Source: Chryseolinea soli
Lineage (GTDB): Bacteria > Bacteroidota > Bacteroidia > Cytophagales > Cyclobacteriaceae
DNA length: 64,000 nucleotides
Reading direction: 5' to 3'
NCBI RefSeq assembly: GCF_003589925.1
Contig: NZ_CP032382.1
Span: forward strand, 5,518,001-5,582,000
Under the pieces are notes generated by a model. The model worked only from the letters and a program-made list of their open reading frames with translations. It searched no databases and was not told the DNA's origin. Positions within the stretch are counted from its first letter, which is position 1, and every line of letters starts with the position of its first letter. Made by a program: the position numbers and the translations under genes. Positions 42,001 through 52,400 of this stretch are shown one piece after another.

Positions 42001-44962
42001 TCCCTTCCAGGTCATAGACGATCGTGCTCAGGTTATCCATTGCCGCAGAAAGGTGATTGTTACTACGTTGCTGGATCACATGCCCGTAGCCATCGTAGAA
42101 CACGACGGACGTAAGCCACGTGGTGGTGCCTTCAATAAGCTTGGTATGCCCGGTCGGTTTGCCTTCTACAAAAAGAGCAGGGGGTAGTTCTTCGGTCAGG
42201 CCTTGAACGGTGTAAGTATAGTCGGCCGATCCGTCGCGGTTGAAATCATAGTGGTCATAATAATTCACGGCATGAAGGGTGAGCGCCGTGCCGTCGTAGT
42301 TCGTGGCGGGGAAAGAAAGATTGGTGTAGCCCTTGAGGGTCGTGCCTTCCTCCTCGTATGTGGCCATCGTGGGCGCGGTGGTGGTCACGTAGCTTTGCAT
42401 GGTGGCCTGTGTGTTGTGGGTGGCGTCGAGGTAACGGCCAGTCATCACTACGCGGTCGCGGCTGTCGTACTTCACGAAGAACCATTCGTTGGTGGCGCGC
42501 AGGTTGCCGTCTTGTATGAGCACGGGGCGGTCGTAAGTGTCGTACACAATATATTGCGCGGCGCTATTGGGCACTTTCTTTTGGATGAGCCGGCCGGCCG
42601 CATCGTAGGTGTACTGATAGATCAACTCAGTGATTGCAGCGTCGGCGGCCGTGAGACTGGCGCCGGTGCCCAACAGGGCCATGGCCTTGGGCGGCAGTTG
42701 ATAGATCAGGTCGCCAAAGGCGTCGTAGACGTAGTATGTCTCCAGCCAGGGGGTGGAGCGTGTTTCCACGGTTTCGTCGAGTTGGACCTGTTTCAAGACC
42801 ACATTGCCGAGTTTGTCGGTGAAGGCGCGCACCTGGTTGCCATTCTCGTCGGTTACCTGGTTCACGGCCAGGGTATTGGCCGCGTAGTACGAATTTGTAG
42901 TGCCGTCGGCTTGCCAGTAGCGCACCTGGTTGGTGGTGTTCATCACCAGGTCGGTCTTCACGCTGTGGGCGCCGGGCTGCCAGTCCGTGCCCGGGGCCCC
43001 TTGCTCGCGCAGGTTGGCCAGCGGGCTGGCGGCGAGTTTGGACACGGCATAGGGTGCGTCGCTCACGGCGAGCGTGGCGCCGAGGTGATAGAAAGCATAT
43101 TGTTCGGTCGTTGGCGTAGCGCGTTTCTGACCATCGCTTATTCCCGATGTTGCATAAGGCAGGTAGCGTTTTTCCGAAAGACCATAGGCCGAGTATTCGA
43201 TGTATTGGATCACGTCGCGCACCGCGGGCGAAGTGCCCACGCCGATGATCTGTTCGGGGCGGCCCATGCCGTCGCTATACGTGACGGTCTGTGAGAGTTC
43301 ATTCTTCTTCAGCGAATATATCGACGTTGTCGGCTTCACGCCGGATTTGCGAATGATGATGGTGGACTCTGCATTGGTCTGCGTGGCCAGCACACCGGTA
43401 ATCACCAACTGACCGGTTGTTTGCCATTCCAGGCCTACGCCTTGTACGGTGAGGGAGTATTTTCCCGGTTGCGTCACGGTATAGCTCGTGCCGGTAGCGC
43501 CGGGTATGTTCACGCCGTTCCTTTGCCAGCTCCTGGCAGCGTAGCCGCTGCCGCCCGCCAGCGTGACGGTGCCTCCATAGGGAATGATGGTGCCGGAGTA
43601 TGTGATGGTCGGCAAAGGATAAACCCTCACCGCAGCCGTGGCGGAATATACGGCGGCGCAAACGCCGCTTTGAATTTTTGCCCGGAAGGTTATGGTCGTA
43701 GGCACCGGGGCTGTCAGGTTGCTGTAGTTATAGGTTGTGAGGCCGGCTGTGTTGGCGATCACCTGCCAGTTGCCGCTGCCGACCATTTTCTCCCACTGCA
43801 CTACCGACCCGGTATGGCCGGAAAGGGACAAGCTGCCGGTAGCCACGGAGTAATAGTAAAAGACTGCCGGGCTTACAGTACCGCCCACAGAGGCCGGATT
43901 GGCCGTGAGCGTTGCCGATCCGTTCATGAGCGGGGAGCAGGCATTGTGCTCACTAATAGCTTTCACGGTGTAGCTTCCCGGTGGCAAATTGCTCCAGGTA
44001 AGCGCGCTGCCGGTACCTTGCACCAAGGCACCATAGGGTACATTATCTTTATCAAGTTCGTATTTCACATTGGCCTGCGAGCCGTTCAATGTTACCAACG
44101 GTGGTGTGCCACTGTCACAATATATTCCGCCACCACTGACCGTATAAACGGATGGTGGCACGTCGACGGGCACAGTCAGTTGTGTTGACGGCCCTGTGCA
44201 ACCTGTACTGGGATTGTATCCCTCGACGGAAAAAGTTGTTGTGGATGTAAGGGTTTGCGTTGGGCTAATCGGTTGCCAATTTGAGTCGCGCCATACATAG
44301 TAGCCTGCTGGCTCCGAAGGCGACAGGGTTACCTGCCCGGAGCCGCAAACGGCAGCGGGTGTAGCGTATACATTAGAGGGGGCTGAGGGTGCCGCGTTTC
44401 CCGTTACGGAGACGTTAACGAGTGAGCTTCCACAATTGTATGTTGTATTGTAGGCCTGAACCTGGATAGTCTTTTGTCCCGCTGTGGTGAGCAAAACCTG
44501 ATAACTCGTACCGGAAGCTACAACTGAACCATTATCGATCCACCGGATGATGGAGCCCGCTGTGGTAGATGCCGACAGCGTCACTGTACCCGGTATACAG
44601 ACAGCGTTGCCGCCGCCACTCACCGTAGGCACACCCGGACAAGAAGTGCCGGTTACCGTCACCACAAACGTGTCGTACACGGTGCCACCATTGGCGATAA
44701 ATTTGATCGTTTGATTGCTTCCCGTGTTGAACGTTACCGTGACCTTGTATCTGAACCCGATTTTTGTTTGGGAAACAATTGAAGCGCCGCCATCAACATC
44801 AAAGCGCCAGTTGTTGTATGTGGCGTCGTCGTTTACTTCGTAGTCGGTGGTTGTTCCAAATTCAACCGAGGAAAGTCCGGCAATGAGTCCATTGCCTGCC
44901 AGGGCTGTATGGTCCAACAGGAAAAGAGAAACGATAAAAGCAAAAACAATTTTTCTTGCCAT
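39026..44962 (-). CDS. RHS-repeat polymorphic toxin, intact
   Basis: The start was set at ATG 44962 (MARKIVFAFIVSLFLLDHTA, a signal peptide), giving 1978 residues; the frame is open further upstream. In order it shows several Ig/PKD-like beta domains with paired cysteines (to about residue 540), a DUF6443-type segment (SDGMGRPEQIIGVG), and a long run of YD repeats (TYDAAGRLIQK, ARYAYDNGGRLTG and similar). The RHS-repeat-associated core follows (YDLRYRNFDPVLGRFHQVDP, at about 40000-40110). The variable tail of about 310 residues ends in two hydrophobic segments, so a membrane-active tip is possible. The tail matches no toxin family I know. Upstream lies its partner gene (32-nt gap), downstream an immunity candidate. 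Confidence 0.9.
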   Translation of the reverse strand: MARKIVFAFIVSLFLLDHTALAGNGLIAGLSSVEFGTTTDYEVNDDATYNNWRFDVDGGASIVSQTKIGFRYKVTVTFNTGSNQTIKFIANGGTVYDTFVVTVTGTSCPGVPTVSGGGNAVCIPGTVTLSASTTAGSIIRWIDNGSVVASGTSYQVLLTTAGQKTIQVQAYNTTYNCGSSLVNVSVTGNAAPSAPSNVYATPAAVCGSGQVTLSPSEPAGYYVWRDSNWQPISPTQTLTSTTTFSVEGYNPSTGCTGPSTQLTVPVDVPPSVYTVSGGGIYCDSGTPPLVTLNGSQANVKYELDKDNVPYGALVQGTGSALTWSNLPPGSYTVKAISEHNACSPLMNGSATLTANPASVGGTVSPAVFYYYSVATGSLSLSGHTGSVVQWEKMVGSGNWQVIANTAGLTTYNYSNLTAPVPTTITFRAKIQSGVCAAVYSATAAVRVYPLPTITYSGTIIPYGGTVTLAGGSGYAARSWQRNGVNIPGATGTSYTVTQPGKYSLTVQGVGLEWQTTGQLVITGVLATQTNAESTIIIRKSGVKPTTSIYSLKKNELSQTVTYSDGMGRPEQIIGVGTSPAVRDVIQYIEYSAYGLSEKRYLPYATSGISDGQKRATPTTEQYAFYHLGATLAVSDAPYAVSKLAASPLANLREQGAPGTDWQPGAHSVKTDLVMNTTNQVRYWQADGTTNSYYAANTLAVNQVTDENGNQVRAFTDKLGNVVLKQVQLDETVETRSTPWLETYYVYDAFGDLIYQLPPKAMALLGTGASLTAADAAITELIYQYTYDAAGRLIQKKVPNSAAQYIVYDTYDRPVLIQDGNLRATNEWFFVKYDSRDRVVMTGRYLDATHNTQATMQSYVTTTAPTMATYEEEGTTLKGYTNLSFPATNYDGTALTLHAVNYYDHYDFNRDGSADYTYTVQGLTEELPPALFVEGKPTGHTKLIEGTTTWLTSVVFYDGYGHVIQQRSNNHLSAAMDNLSTIVYDLEGKMKYTKTDHNAGGTNQLTVLGRYAYDNGGRLTGIYQTVPGATEQLVASYAYNELGQLVDKKLHSTAANVFLQSIDYRYNERGWLTSINNAQVNGTDTDATADYFGMELLYEKTATGLNDQAGDKTYWNGNISAIKWHNAGLPAGAADQRSYKYGYDKSDKLKTATFQANTGTAWTKEAGTLNEQMTYDANGNILTLQRNTVQRTFTGGKLTATPLSIDNLTYTYKNQSNALQKVEDATANTAGFTNGSNSTDEYTYTADGSLAGDLNKGIGTTGIVYNALGKPKTITYTDGRKLEYTYDLDGNKLTVKTYAAGSSTPASTVDYVGGFVYENGALSYFGSPEGRVVKKGATYEFQYAITDHQGNTRVLFSPVTPAPQVVTATFENATQTTEINNFPDSYPTGGNRSGLELYDHTDVSGSTYTYSQLLNGGNNSIVGLTRNLKVYPGDKVKVEAYAKYFNFNPQSNSSNIDAFATALTSAFGVSAASTGDALLAYNSLNSYGAVIAGGGGGGNTNFPKAFVTILLFDKNFQLIDAVADQIDGGEQVGATPKTAHDYMSKEYTVKEAGYAYIYISNETPTEVDVYFDDVTMTYTPTNILQVNEYYPYGLQTASSWTREGNVNNFLYNGGTEQNATTGLYDLRYRNFDPVLGRFHQVDPLTDPYASISPYSYANNDPVFSNDPNGLQTTCSWCAPAPVLPRNGIMDSQAYEAYVNSVFRPMIIDLAYGTLDLTTGQASSYHSTSSGDLESFARALRLLRSARDGDTDALGEIASMFGENINVMIAYDGVQETTTINTRSKRTAWFINDKLVGLYSAKRANLYGDFAIDGTKKWSLVFKSGFSGSDGDNGFWDHFENPRNKSNFITGSYATSAWGSVGTVAEWGLIVDSKISPGTFYTSATAMRAASANGARVMGKIVGPSLGFAGVLFTGYEAYFDDGHLSTGDWVKIGIGAAMVGASFTFLAPAVAVYGIVDLGVAIYTGTSITDRIAAGIDRN

Positions 44963-44994
44963 AGCAAAAGTAATTAAAATATCGGTGGTGATTT

Positions 44995-47900
44995 TTATTG
45001 GCATTTCTCGGCGGGCGTCAGGTACGTGATGTATTGACTCGTGGATTGTGAAATAGTGGCACAACCACAGGCTGACGTGACGGTACATTGCATTTGGTAA
45101 TTTGACTTGAGATCCATCATCGAGTCGAATATATATTCAGGGCCGCCGGATGACGTCAAAACTTGCGTAACGCCGGCACCATACGTTATCGTCCATTTGT
45201 AAGTGTAGGTTCCACAACCTCCGGTAAGGTTCGTTACAGTGAACTTCTTCCAGTTCTCCGAGCAGTCTTCACCTCCATACGTGTTGTTTTGTTCACCCGT
45301 GGGGACGGTGTGTACCAAGTCCCTTACGGCAACATCGAAATCAATGGCCTGACCTACGATGCAATATGTATTGGTAGTCGTGACAGGATTCAATGTCGGA
45401 TACGACACGGTGACCGAAACGGTAAGCGATCCACTTGCCATGGGTGTATAGCTCATCGTCTGCCCGGTGGCAGATTGTGTGGTTCCATTGACCACCCAGG
45501 TGTATGAAACGCCCAGGCAATTGTCGGGCGCGGTAAAGTTTATCGAGTTGCCAACATAAAACACGCGACCATCGGCGGGCGAAAGGCCCGCATTGATTTC
45601 TTGTGGTGCACTGGCGGTGGGGCTTGCAAAACTGTACTCCTTGAGCAGGCGAATGTCTTTGTTCTGATCCAGCACAGTGACCACGCGATTCAGGTCGTCG
45701 TAGTTGGTGAACGCAGCCTCGCCACGCTCGCCTACTTCCGACGTTTTTCCTTTCAGAATGTTGTAAGTGAAAGTGCTCATGGTGGCATCGGCGGGGTAAA
45801 ATCTTACTTCGTCTATCGTGGCAGTGGCATTGCCGCTCACTTCAAGCGAGAATGTTGCACTGGCCGCACTCATGTCTACCACGGCTTCCAGATATTTCCA
45901 ATTGTTGGCCGATGCCGTGCCATAGGTGAGCACCGTGGAGGCTTGCGTGGTGGCACCGGAATAAATCCTGAACGTGATGTTCGTGGCTGCCGCGGCATAT
46001 ACCCAGCAGGAAGCACGGTAGCGCCTGCCACCCTTCGACAAATTGTCGCGTACCAGTTTCGTCGTTGCTGAAACGCTCTCTCCATAACTGCCCGCCCAGG
46101 CATTGGTCTTCGTTCGGGTTGCATTGGTTGCTGTGAAGAAGGTGGTGGCGTCCTCAAATCCGTCATAGGCTACCTCTTCCGCTAACGCGTTGGCCACTAC
46201 AGCGTAAGGCAATTCACCTTTGTAGTCATAGAGCAAGCCCGCGCGCTTTTGCCGGTAGTCTTTCACGCTCATGGCGTTGCCCACGGTAGAATAGCTTTGG
46301 ACGGTGGAAAGATATTGATTGACAAAGGTGATCTCCTGCTTACCTGTGCCGTTGGTTTGTACGGCCAGCGCGGCGAAGCCCGAACCCCGCGGATAATTTC
46401 CTTTCAGGGATGGCAACACTTTGCCATTGCCATAGTCTTTGTAGAGCACGATCGAAGCACCCGTTAAAGCGCCTGCCCGGCTGGTCTGTGTTTCGATGAG
46501 CGTACCATGGCGATAGTTGTCGTTCAGCGCCTTCAGGCCCACGGCCTCGGGTTTTGCCGGATCGGGATTGGTGAGCGAAGCAAAGTCCTTGGCATAACGA
46601 AAGCTGGTGACATAATTCACGGCGTCGCTGTTGGTCACCGTCACAGACTGTAACATTTGGTGCGCGGTACTGTAGGCATAGGTGGTGGTGCTGGCCAGCA
46701 CATTGGTCGGGTTGGCCGGGTCGGCCCCTGGATTGAGTTCGTCGGCACGCTTCACGGTTTCTGTCTGCACCACTTTGCCGGTGTTGGCCAGGATGCTATA
46801 AAAACCGTAGACGATGTTGGTGGTCGACAGTCGCTCCAACCGCACGCCTTTGATGGTGACCGTTGCAGGAGTGAGACGCTGGTAGGTGTAGGACCGTTCC
46901 TGCACCTTGGCATTGGTTTCGGAATAGTCGGTAACGACCTGTGGCAAGCCGCGCTCGAATTCGAAGTTCGTCGTGGGGGCAAAGGGGTAAGTATAGTAAC
47001 CGTTCACCTGGTTGCCGATCGATGTACAGGGCGGATTGCTGATCACGGGCACAAAGCGGGCTACCCGGCTTTTGGTCGCGCTCCAATCCAGGTCGGTGTT
47101 GAGCGGGTACATGGCGGGCAGCGCATAGTCATAAACCGTCCGGCCCCTGCCGCTTTGCCGCACTACGGCGCGGCTGTACAACACATAGCTTTCCGGTCCC
47201 AGATGGAAAGTCGTGCGCAGGGTGGACGTGCCATCGACAAAAGCATACACGGGTGGGTACGACAGCTTGCCGCTGGTGGCATCGGTACTATTGGCGTTGC
47301 CGGTCGTGTTGTAGTAATATTCCGTGGTAGTGCTTTCAAATCGCACGCTTTTCACACGTGCGCCGCCGCCGGCGATCTTTTTAGCGGCGGCCGCGTCCCA
47401 ATACGTATTGGATTCGTATTGAATGTAGGAGGAAGATCCCGTTGGATACTGAATAATAACGGGCATTCCGGATGCCACAAAGGAATCGTCTGCCGCCCGG
47501 GCGTCGCCTGATAGCGTGGCTGTCTCGCTGGCTATTGGAATCATCCGCATGCGTTCGCCATCGCCATTAGCAGCATTCACGTACACCGCGGGAATGCTAG
47601 AAGTGGATGTGCCATTGCAATAACCCCACAAGTCGGTCCGTCCGGCCGTACTAAAAGGCAGGCTTACGGTGTTGTTGATGTCGTCGACGCCATTGTAACT
47701 GAAAACATATGCAGGATAAGAAATGCAATTGCTTTCTTGCGTCACACTGTTCAAGAAGCCTCTCTTACTGCCACTTCCCGTATTCCATTTGTCTTTGTAT
47801 TCCTTATACTCAAAGTTATAATCAATGTGCAGGGGATTGCCCAGGTTATCGTTGAGCGCAATGCTTTGAATGCGATGGTTCGCCCAAGTAAAGGAAAGGA

Positions 47901-48813
47901 CATTCAGATTTGTTTGTACAGACCACAGCTCGCGGGGATTGGTGATGTTGGTCGTTGTATATTGGTTCGATACCGTGCCTGCCTCTGTTACAACAGCGGT
48001 TGTCTGCTGCTTTCCCTTTTGGTAGGGCTGATAATAAGAATACTCCACCTTACTGCCATCGGGTGCGGTGATTTTGTAAAGATTCCACGCACTGGTGTAG
48101 TTAAGCAACTGCTGATAGTAGCCATAGCCGTTGGCCAGATAAGACACCGTGGCATTGATAGCCGTCGTTTCGCGCGATGCCGTTTCCAGCATGTTAAAAG
48201 TATAAACTACTCCTGTATTGGTAGTAATATCGAAAGCTGTGATCTTTCCGTTGCCATCTTTCGTGGGCGTGATCCTGATGTCCTGATATGGAATGGGTCT
48301 GGGTACACCGTCGGCGCCGAACATAAATTGCCCGCTCAGTCCGGGAGCAGAAAAAGAAAACAGGTCAGGCTCGGGATCGATGTTGTAATTGAGCGCATTT
48401 ACAAAATTAAAATCATCGCGCTCGTCCACGCACGCAGTCAGGTCGTCGTCCGATGCGGGTACAAAAGTTTGGATGGAGGCCGTGGTAGATCCGTTAAGCC
48501 ACCCCATTCGGGTATCTGTGCCTGTACCTTTATAGTCGTCAGGTAGCGCGCGCAGTTCCCGCCGCACGGCGCCCGACACAGCAATGTCCCATCCAACGCC
48601 AGCCGATCCTTCTTCGGCACTGGATTGTACGCCGCTGCCGGCCGTGTATACCAACACGACGGGCACGCTAATGCTGCCGGAATGCAATTCCGTTACCGGC
48701 AGTGTTAGCGCCAGGCGGCCGGTTAGCGGATCCACCGGAACAGTAGTTACCTGCGCGAAACATAAGGTGGCCGTAACGCCGATTGCGATGATGAATGAAA
48801 ATAACGTTTTCAT
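44995..48813 (-). CDS. RHS-associated SpvB-like secreted protein, partner of the RHS toxin
   Basis: The 1272-residue product has a signal peptide (to CFAQ). Its beginning is typical of SpvB/TcaC-like shells of RHS systems: VPVDPLTGRLALTLPVTELH then VYTAGSGVQSSAEEGSAGVGW. A long beta-rich body follows, with an internal jelly-roll-like domain (about residues 890-1040), then LLKEYSF and a PKD-like domain at the end. It lacks YD repeats and the RHS core, so it is the first half of a two-gene RHS system. In Bacteroidota the pair is recurrent. It probably forms part of the cage or carries the RHS protein to the surface (inference). Confidence 0.8.
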   Translation of the reverse strand: MKTLFSFIIAIGVTATLCFAQVTTVPVDPLTGRLALTLPVTELHSGSISVPVVLVYTAGSGVQSSAEEGSAGVGWDIAVSGAVRRELRALPDDYKGTGTDTRMGWLNGSTTASIQTFVPASDDDLTACVDERDDFNFVNALNYNIDPEPDLFSFSAPGLSGQFMFGADGVPRPIPYQDIRITPTKDGNGKITAFDITTNTGVVYTFNMLETASRETTAINATVSYLANGYGYYQQLLNYTSAWNLYKITAPDGSKVEYSYYQPYQKGKQQTTAVVTEAGTVSNQYTTTNITNPRELWSVQTNLNVLSFTWANHRIQSIALNDNLGNPLHIDYNFEYKEYKDKWNTGSGSKRGFLNSVTQESNCISYPAYVFSYNGVDDINNTVSLPFSTAGRTDLWGYCNGTSTSSIPAVYVNAANGDGERMRMIPIASETATLSGDARAADDSFVASGMPVIIQYPTGSSSYIQYESNTYWDAAAAKKIAGGGARVKSVRFESTTTEYYYNTTGNANSTDATSGKLSYPPVYAFVDGTSTLRTTFHLGPESYVLYSRAVVRQSGRGRTVYDYALPAMYPLNTDLDWSATKSRVARFVPVISNPPCTSIGNQVNGYYTYPFAPTTNFEFERGLPQVVTDYSETNAKVQERSYTYQRLTPATVTIKGVRLERLSTTNIVYGFYSILANTGKVVQTETVKRADELNPGADPANPTNVLASTTTYAYSTAHQMLQSVTVTNSDAVNYVTSFRYAKDFASLTNPDPAKPEAVGLKALNDNYRHGTLIETQTSRAGALTGASIVLYKDYGNGKVLPSLKGNYPRGSGFAALAVQTNGTGKQEITFVNQYLSTVQSYSTVGNAMSVKDYRQKRAGLLYDYKGELPYAVVANALAEEVAYDGFEDATTFFTATNATRTKTNAWAGSYGESVSATTKLVRDNLSKGGRRYRASCWVYAAAATNITFRIYSGATTQASTVLTYGTASANNWKYLEAVVDMSAASATFSLEVSGNATATIDEVRFYPADATMSTFTYNILKGKTSEVGERGEAAFTNYDDLNRVVTVLDQNKDIRLLKEYSFASPTASAPQEINAGLSPADGRVFYVGNSINFTAPDNCLGVSYTWVVNGTTQSATGQTMSYTPMASGSLTVSVTVSYPTLNPVTTTNTYCIVGQAIDFDVAVRDLVHTVPTGEQNNTYGGEDCSENWKKFTVTNLTGGCGTYTYKWTITYGAGVTQVLTSSGGPEYIFDSMMDLKSNYQMQCTVTSACGCATISQSTSQYITYLTPAEKCQ

Positions 48814-49423
48814 GTATTTTTAAAATAGAGGTAGATGCAATTCAAAACTTAATAGTCGCGGAGAACGGCTAAAGTAATGCTAGCAACGCTTTGCAGCGCT
48901 CTGATGGATATTTAGCAGTGAAAAGGGTGGAACGAAATTGTAAAAGGGCATTTGGGGGATGGTACACAACAAGTGAAATCCGTCGCAATGATAGATGAAA
49001 GTTTATTTGAAAAGAAGGGGCAGTAGCAATTTTTTTTACGCACCGGCCCAGCCGTAGATAGGGCCATACATAAGCCTATAGATAAGCCGAGTCAACGTCA
49101 ACCCAATCCTGGAAATGCGAGCGCCACACAAACCGCAACGCATAACGTTGTACTGTATTCGCCTGGAAGAACGTTTGAAAAAGAACGCAACAAAAGAAAC
49201 ATGTAAAAATATCAGAGACAATTTTTGAAACGAAATGCGCCAAACTCCCGCCCCCTGAATTCTGGCTCCCGGCTCCTGGATTCTGGCTCCTGAATTCTAA
49301 CGCTTAAAACTTCCAACTCAAAATCTTCCCCAAATTGATTCCGCTTCCAATATAATTTCTCCCAAACATTGTTTGCCTCCAATTATTCCCTAACTTCGGA
49401 TGTTGTCTATTGCTTGATCTTAC
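48814..49423. other. 610-base intergenic region between divergent surface-protein loci
   Basis: No convincing gene. It contains, at 49254-49302, tandem copies of ctggctcctg with gaattc-like spacers (cctgaattctggctcccggc, tcctggattctggctcctga). The same words recur at 52721-52775 and 52850-52866. Near the left end, ttactttag on the minus strand (about 48887-48895) could be the -7 box for the RHS operon, but no -33 TTG is in place. The right end holds the promoter listed separately. Confidence 0.6.
49369..49399 (+). promoter_or_regulatory. Bacteroidota-type promoter for the Ig-domain T9SS protein
   Basis: ttg at 49369-49371, 19 bases, then taacttcgg at 49391-49399, matches the -33/-7 consensus. 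The ATG at 49424 lies 25 bases downstream, giving a short leader. Confidence 0.6.
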
Positions 49424-52400
49424 ATGAGAACCCTCCTCTTTGTTATTTCGGCATTTCTATGCTTGCCTGGTTACGGGCAGTTCTACCAGTCGTGTATCGA
49501 CGTACCCACGTATACGGACGACGGCTCCAATCACAATAATATCCGAAACAGTATCGTGAGGAATGCCACGGGCGATATGGCGATGGTGGGCAATTTGAAG
49601 ATGTACAAGCTCACAAAAGCCGGGGTGGTAAGTTGGTCGAAGGACCTCACGCTGAGCGTGCGCGATTTTGAAGTCGACAACAGTGGCAATGTGTTGGCCA
49701 TTCACAACCAGGACCTAAGCATCATCAAATACGCTTCCGCCAATGGTGCTAAGGCGTGGGAAAATACATTTACTTCGGTTGCCCTCATTGACGCAGTTCC
49801 CGATAACAACGGAAACGTCTATGCTACCGGCTATGATTATGGAAATGACGAGCTCTACATAGCAAAATATGATCCCGCCACCGGTGCTGATCTGTGGCAG
49901 GGAGTGTCATTGGTATCTTTGCCGAACTACAACGGTCAGTCGATTGCCGTATCCTCGACAGGCGACGTGTATATTCTTGCCTATAATTTTGGCACCACCC
50001 AGTATAAACTTATTAAGTATTCATCAGCAGGAGCGCTGCAATGGCAGATCGACTATAATAACAACCTGAACATAGGCGGGGTCAAGGTTGGTCCGGATGG
50101 GAATGCCTACATCACCGCTGCCGACTTTAATTCCTCTCGCTTGATTAAGGTACGAGCATCCGACGGTGCCATCCTCGAAAATGAACTTTTCGACCTGGGC
50201 AAGATCATCGTGGCGTTCCGCGGTAACGATTTTGTTGTTGTCGGACAAAATGGAAGCGGCAACTATGCCTTGGTCAATTACCCTAGCACTTTTCCGACGC
50301 CTACGGCGGCTGACTACATCGACACGTTCAGCGCTTTCGACATCGACTATCCGTACGTGTCCATTAATATAGAAGCCGACGGCACAGCGGGTCTTGTTTT
50401 CTCCATTCAGGACTTTATAGAAACGAGTACGCTGATCCGGTATTCGCCTACCGGAGATAAACTTACCCCCCAGGTAGTTCTCCCTACCTTTGTTACAGGC
50501 GCAGTCCTGGATAGCAATGGAGACTATATCATACCAACCCGGCAGCAATGCGTCAAACGCCTCACGTCTTGTGACAAACTCGCCATCACCATCATCACAC
50601 CACCCCAAAGCCAAAAAGTCTGCGCGGGTAGTACGGTTCAGTTTACGGTAGCCGCCACAGGAACGGGGTTGTTGTATCAATGGAAAAAAGGCGCCGACTT
50701 GTTGGCCAACGGTGGCCATATTTCGGGAGCGACCACGGCAACACTCACCATCACCGGTGCAGATAACGTGAACGACGGCGGTTCCTACACCTGCACGATC
50801 TATGATGGCTGCAATCATACGAAAACGACAACGGCCGTCACGCTGACCTTTGTGGACGGCCCGATCATCACCGGTCAGCCCACTGCTGTTGAAGCGTGCG
50901 CCGGATCCAATATCAATTTCACGATTACGGCCACAGGCCAGAATGTGAAATACCAATGGAAAAAAGGAGGCGTGGCCCTGGTGGACAACACCTTGATCAC
51001 CGGCGCTAAAACGGCCAACCTAGGTCTGAAAACCATTGCCGCGACGGATGCCGGCTTATATACCTGCGACGTAACGTCCGATTGTTTTGCAACCCCCATC
51101 ACCAGTCAAAGCGCGTCACTGACCGTCTTCCTGCCCGCATCGGTCATCACACCGCCACCCGCCACGGCCGCGGCATGCGCGGGCAACGACCTCTCGATCA
51201 CGCTGGTGGCCAGCGGTGCCAACCTCACGTATCAATGGCGCAAGGGGGCGAACAATCTTGTGGAAAGTGGTACGGTGGTAGGCACAAAAACCAACACGCT
51301 CACCCTAAAGCAACTGGCGGCGGGCGATGTGGGCCAATATTCCTGTGTGATCACCGGCATGTGTGGCAATCCGGCCACGTCGTCGGCCACGACCGTGAGC
51401 ATTAGTACACCTTCACAGATCACTTCGCAACCAGTGTCCAAGTCGGTTTGCACGGGGACCAACGTTTCCTTCAGCATCACCGCTTCGGGTCCGTCGCTGA
51501 CGTATACCTGGCGAAAAGGAAATACAGTAGTCAACAACGGAGGCAAATATAGCGGGGCCACCACGGCCACGCTCACCATTACCGGTGCCACAGAACTGGA
51601 AGCAGGCGCTTATACCTGTACCATCAACAATCCCTGCGGCAGTGAAATTGCTTCCTCCGCGGCACAGCTCAACATTGATCCCGCCCCGTCGATTGTTTCC
51701 CAATCCGGCAATACTGCATTGTGCGAAGGCGATGTGGGCAGAATTTCGGTGACGACAGGCACAGGAAACTTCCAGTTCCAATGGAAGAAAGACGGCGTAG
51801 TGCTCACCGACGGAATGGCCCATACGGGGACAACAACGGACGAGCTACTGATCATCTCCGCCTCGACTGCCGACGCGGGCGTATACACCTGCGAAGTGAA
51901 ATCCGGATGTGGCAACCCGATCAACTCGACGGGCATCACGGTTGCCGTGAGCAACGGAACCCAGATCGTCTCGCAAACCACCGACTTGAAAACATGCCAG
52001 GACGACAAACTTACGCTCTCCGTGACTGCAAGCGGCAACGGATTGACCTATAGCTGGAAAAAGAACGGCTCGCTCTTGTCCGACGCGGGCACCATCAGTG
52101 GCTCAAAGACCGCCACACTCACCATCCAACACATCTCACCCCTGGATGAAGGCCGATACACCTGCGAAGTGACCGGCACATGCAAAGGCACGGCCATCAG
52201 CGATGGCATCGACGTAGACATCGATCCGAAACCCAACCTGGTGCTGGCTACCGACATAGATTGCAAAAGCTTCCAGCCCGTGTGGTCCGAATTGGTCACC
52301 GATACCAACTTCACCGAGGGCGAATACACGCTTTTCAAAAAAGGCAGCACCACACCCCTCGGCCTCATGGACATCGACGGCCTTGGTGAATACCTGATCG

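Noticed and set aside
42203..43294. 363-codon plus-strand ORF
   Set aside because: It lies wholly antisense to the RHS gene; the product is low-complexity (V/G/H-rich) and has no family pattern. The minus strand has clear YD repeats.
46657..47511. 284-codon plus-strand ORF
   Set aside because: It is antisense to the SpvB-like RHS partner gene; its composition is typical of a shadow frame.
50024..50956. 310-codon minus-strand ORF
   Set aside because: It is antisense to the Ig-domain protein gene, with no start context or domain.
50590..52230. Regular repeats that could suggest a CRISPR or tandem DNA array
   Set aside because: The periodicity is that of protein domains (six Ig-like units) with diverged DNA; there are no identical short repeats with unique spacers.
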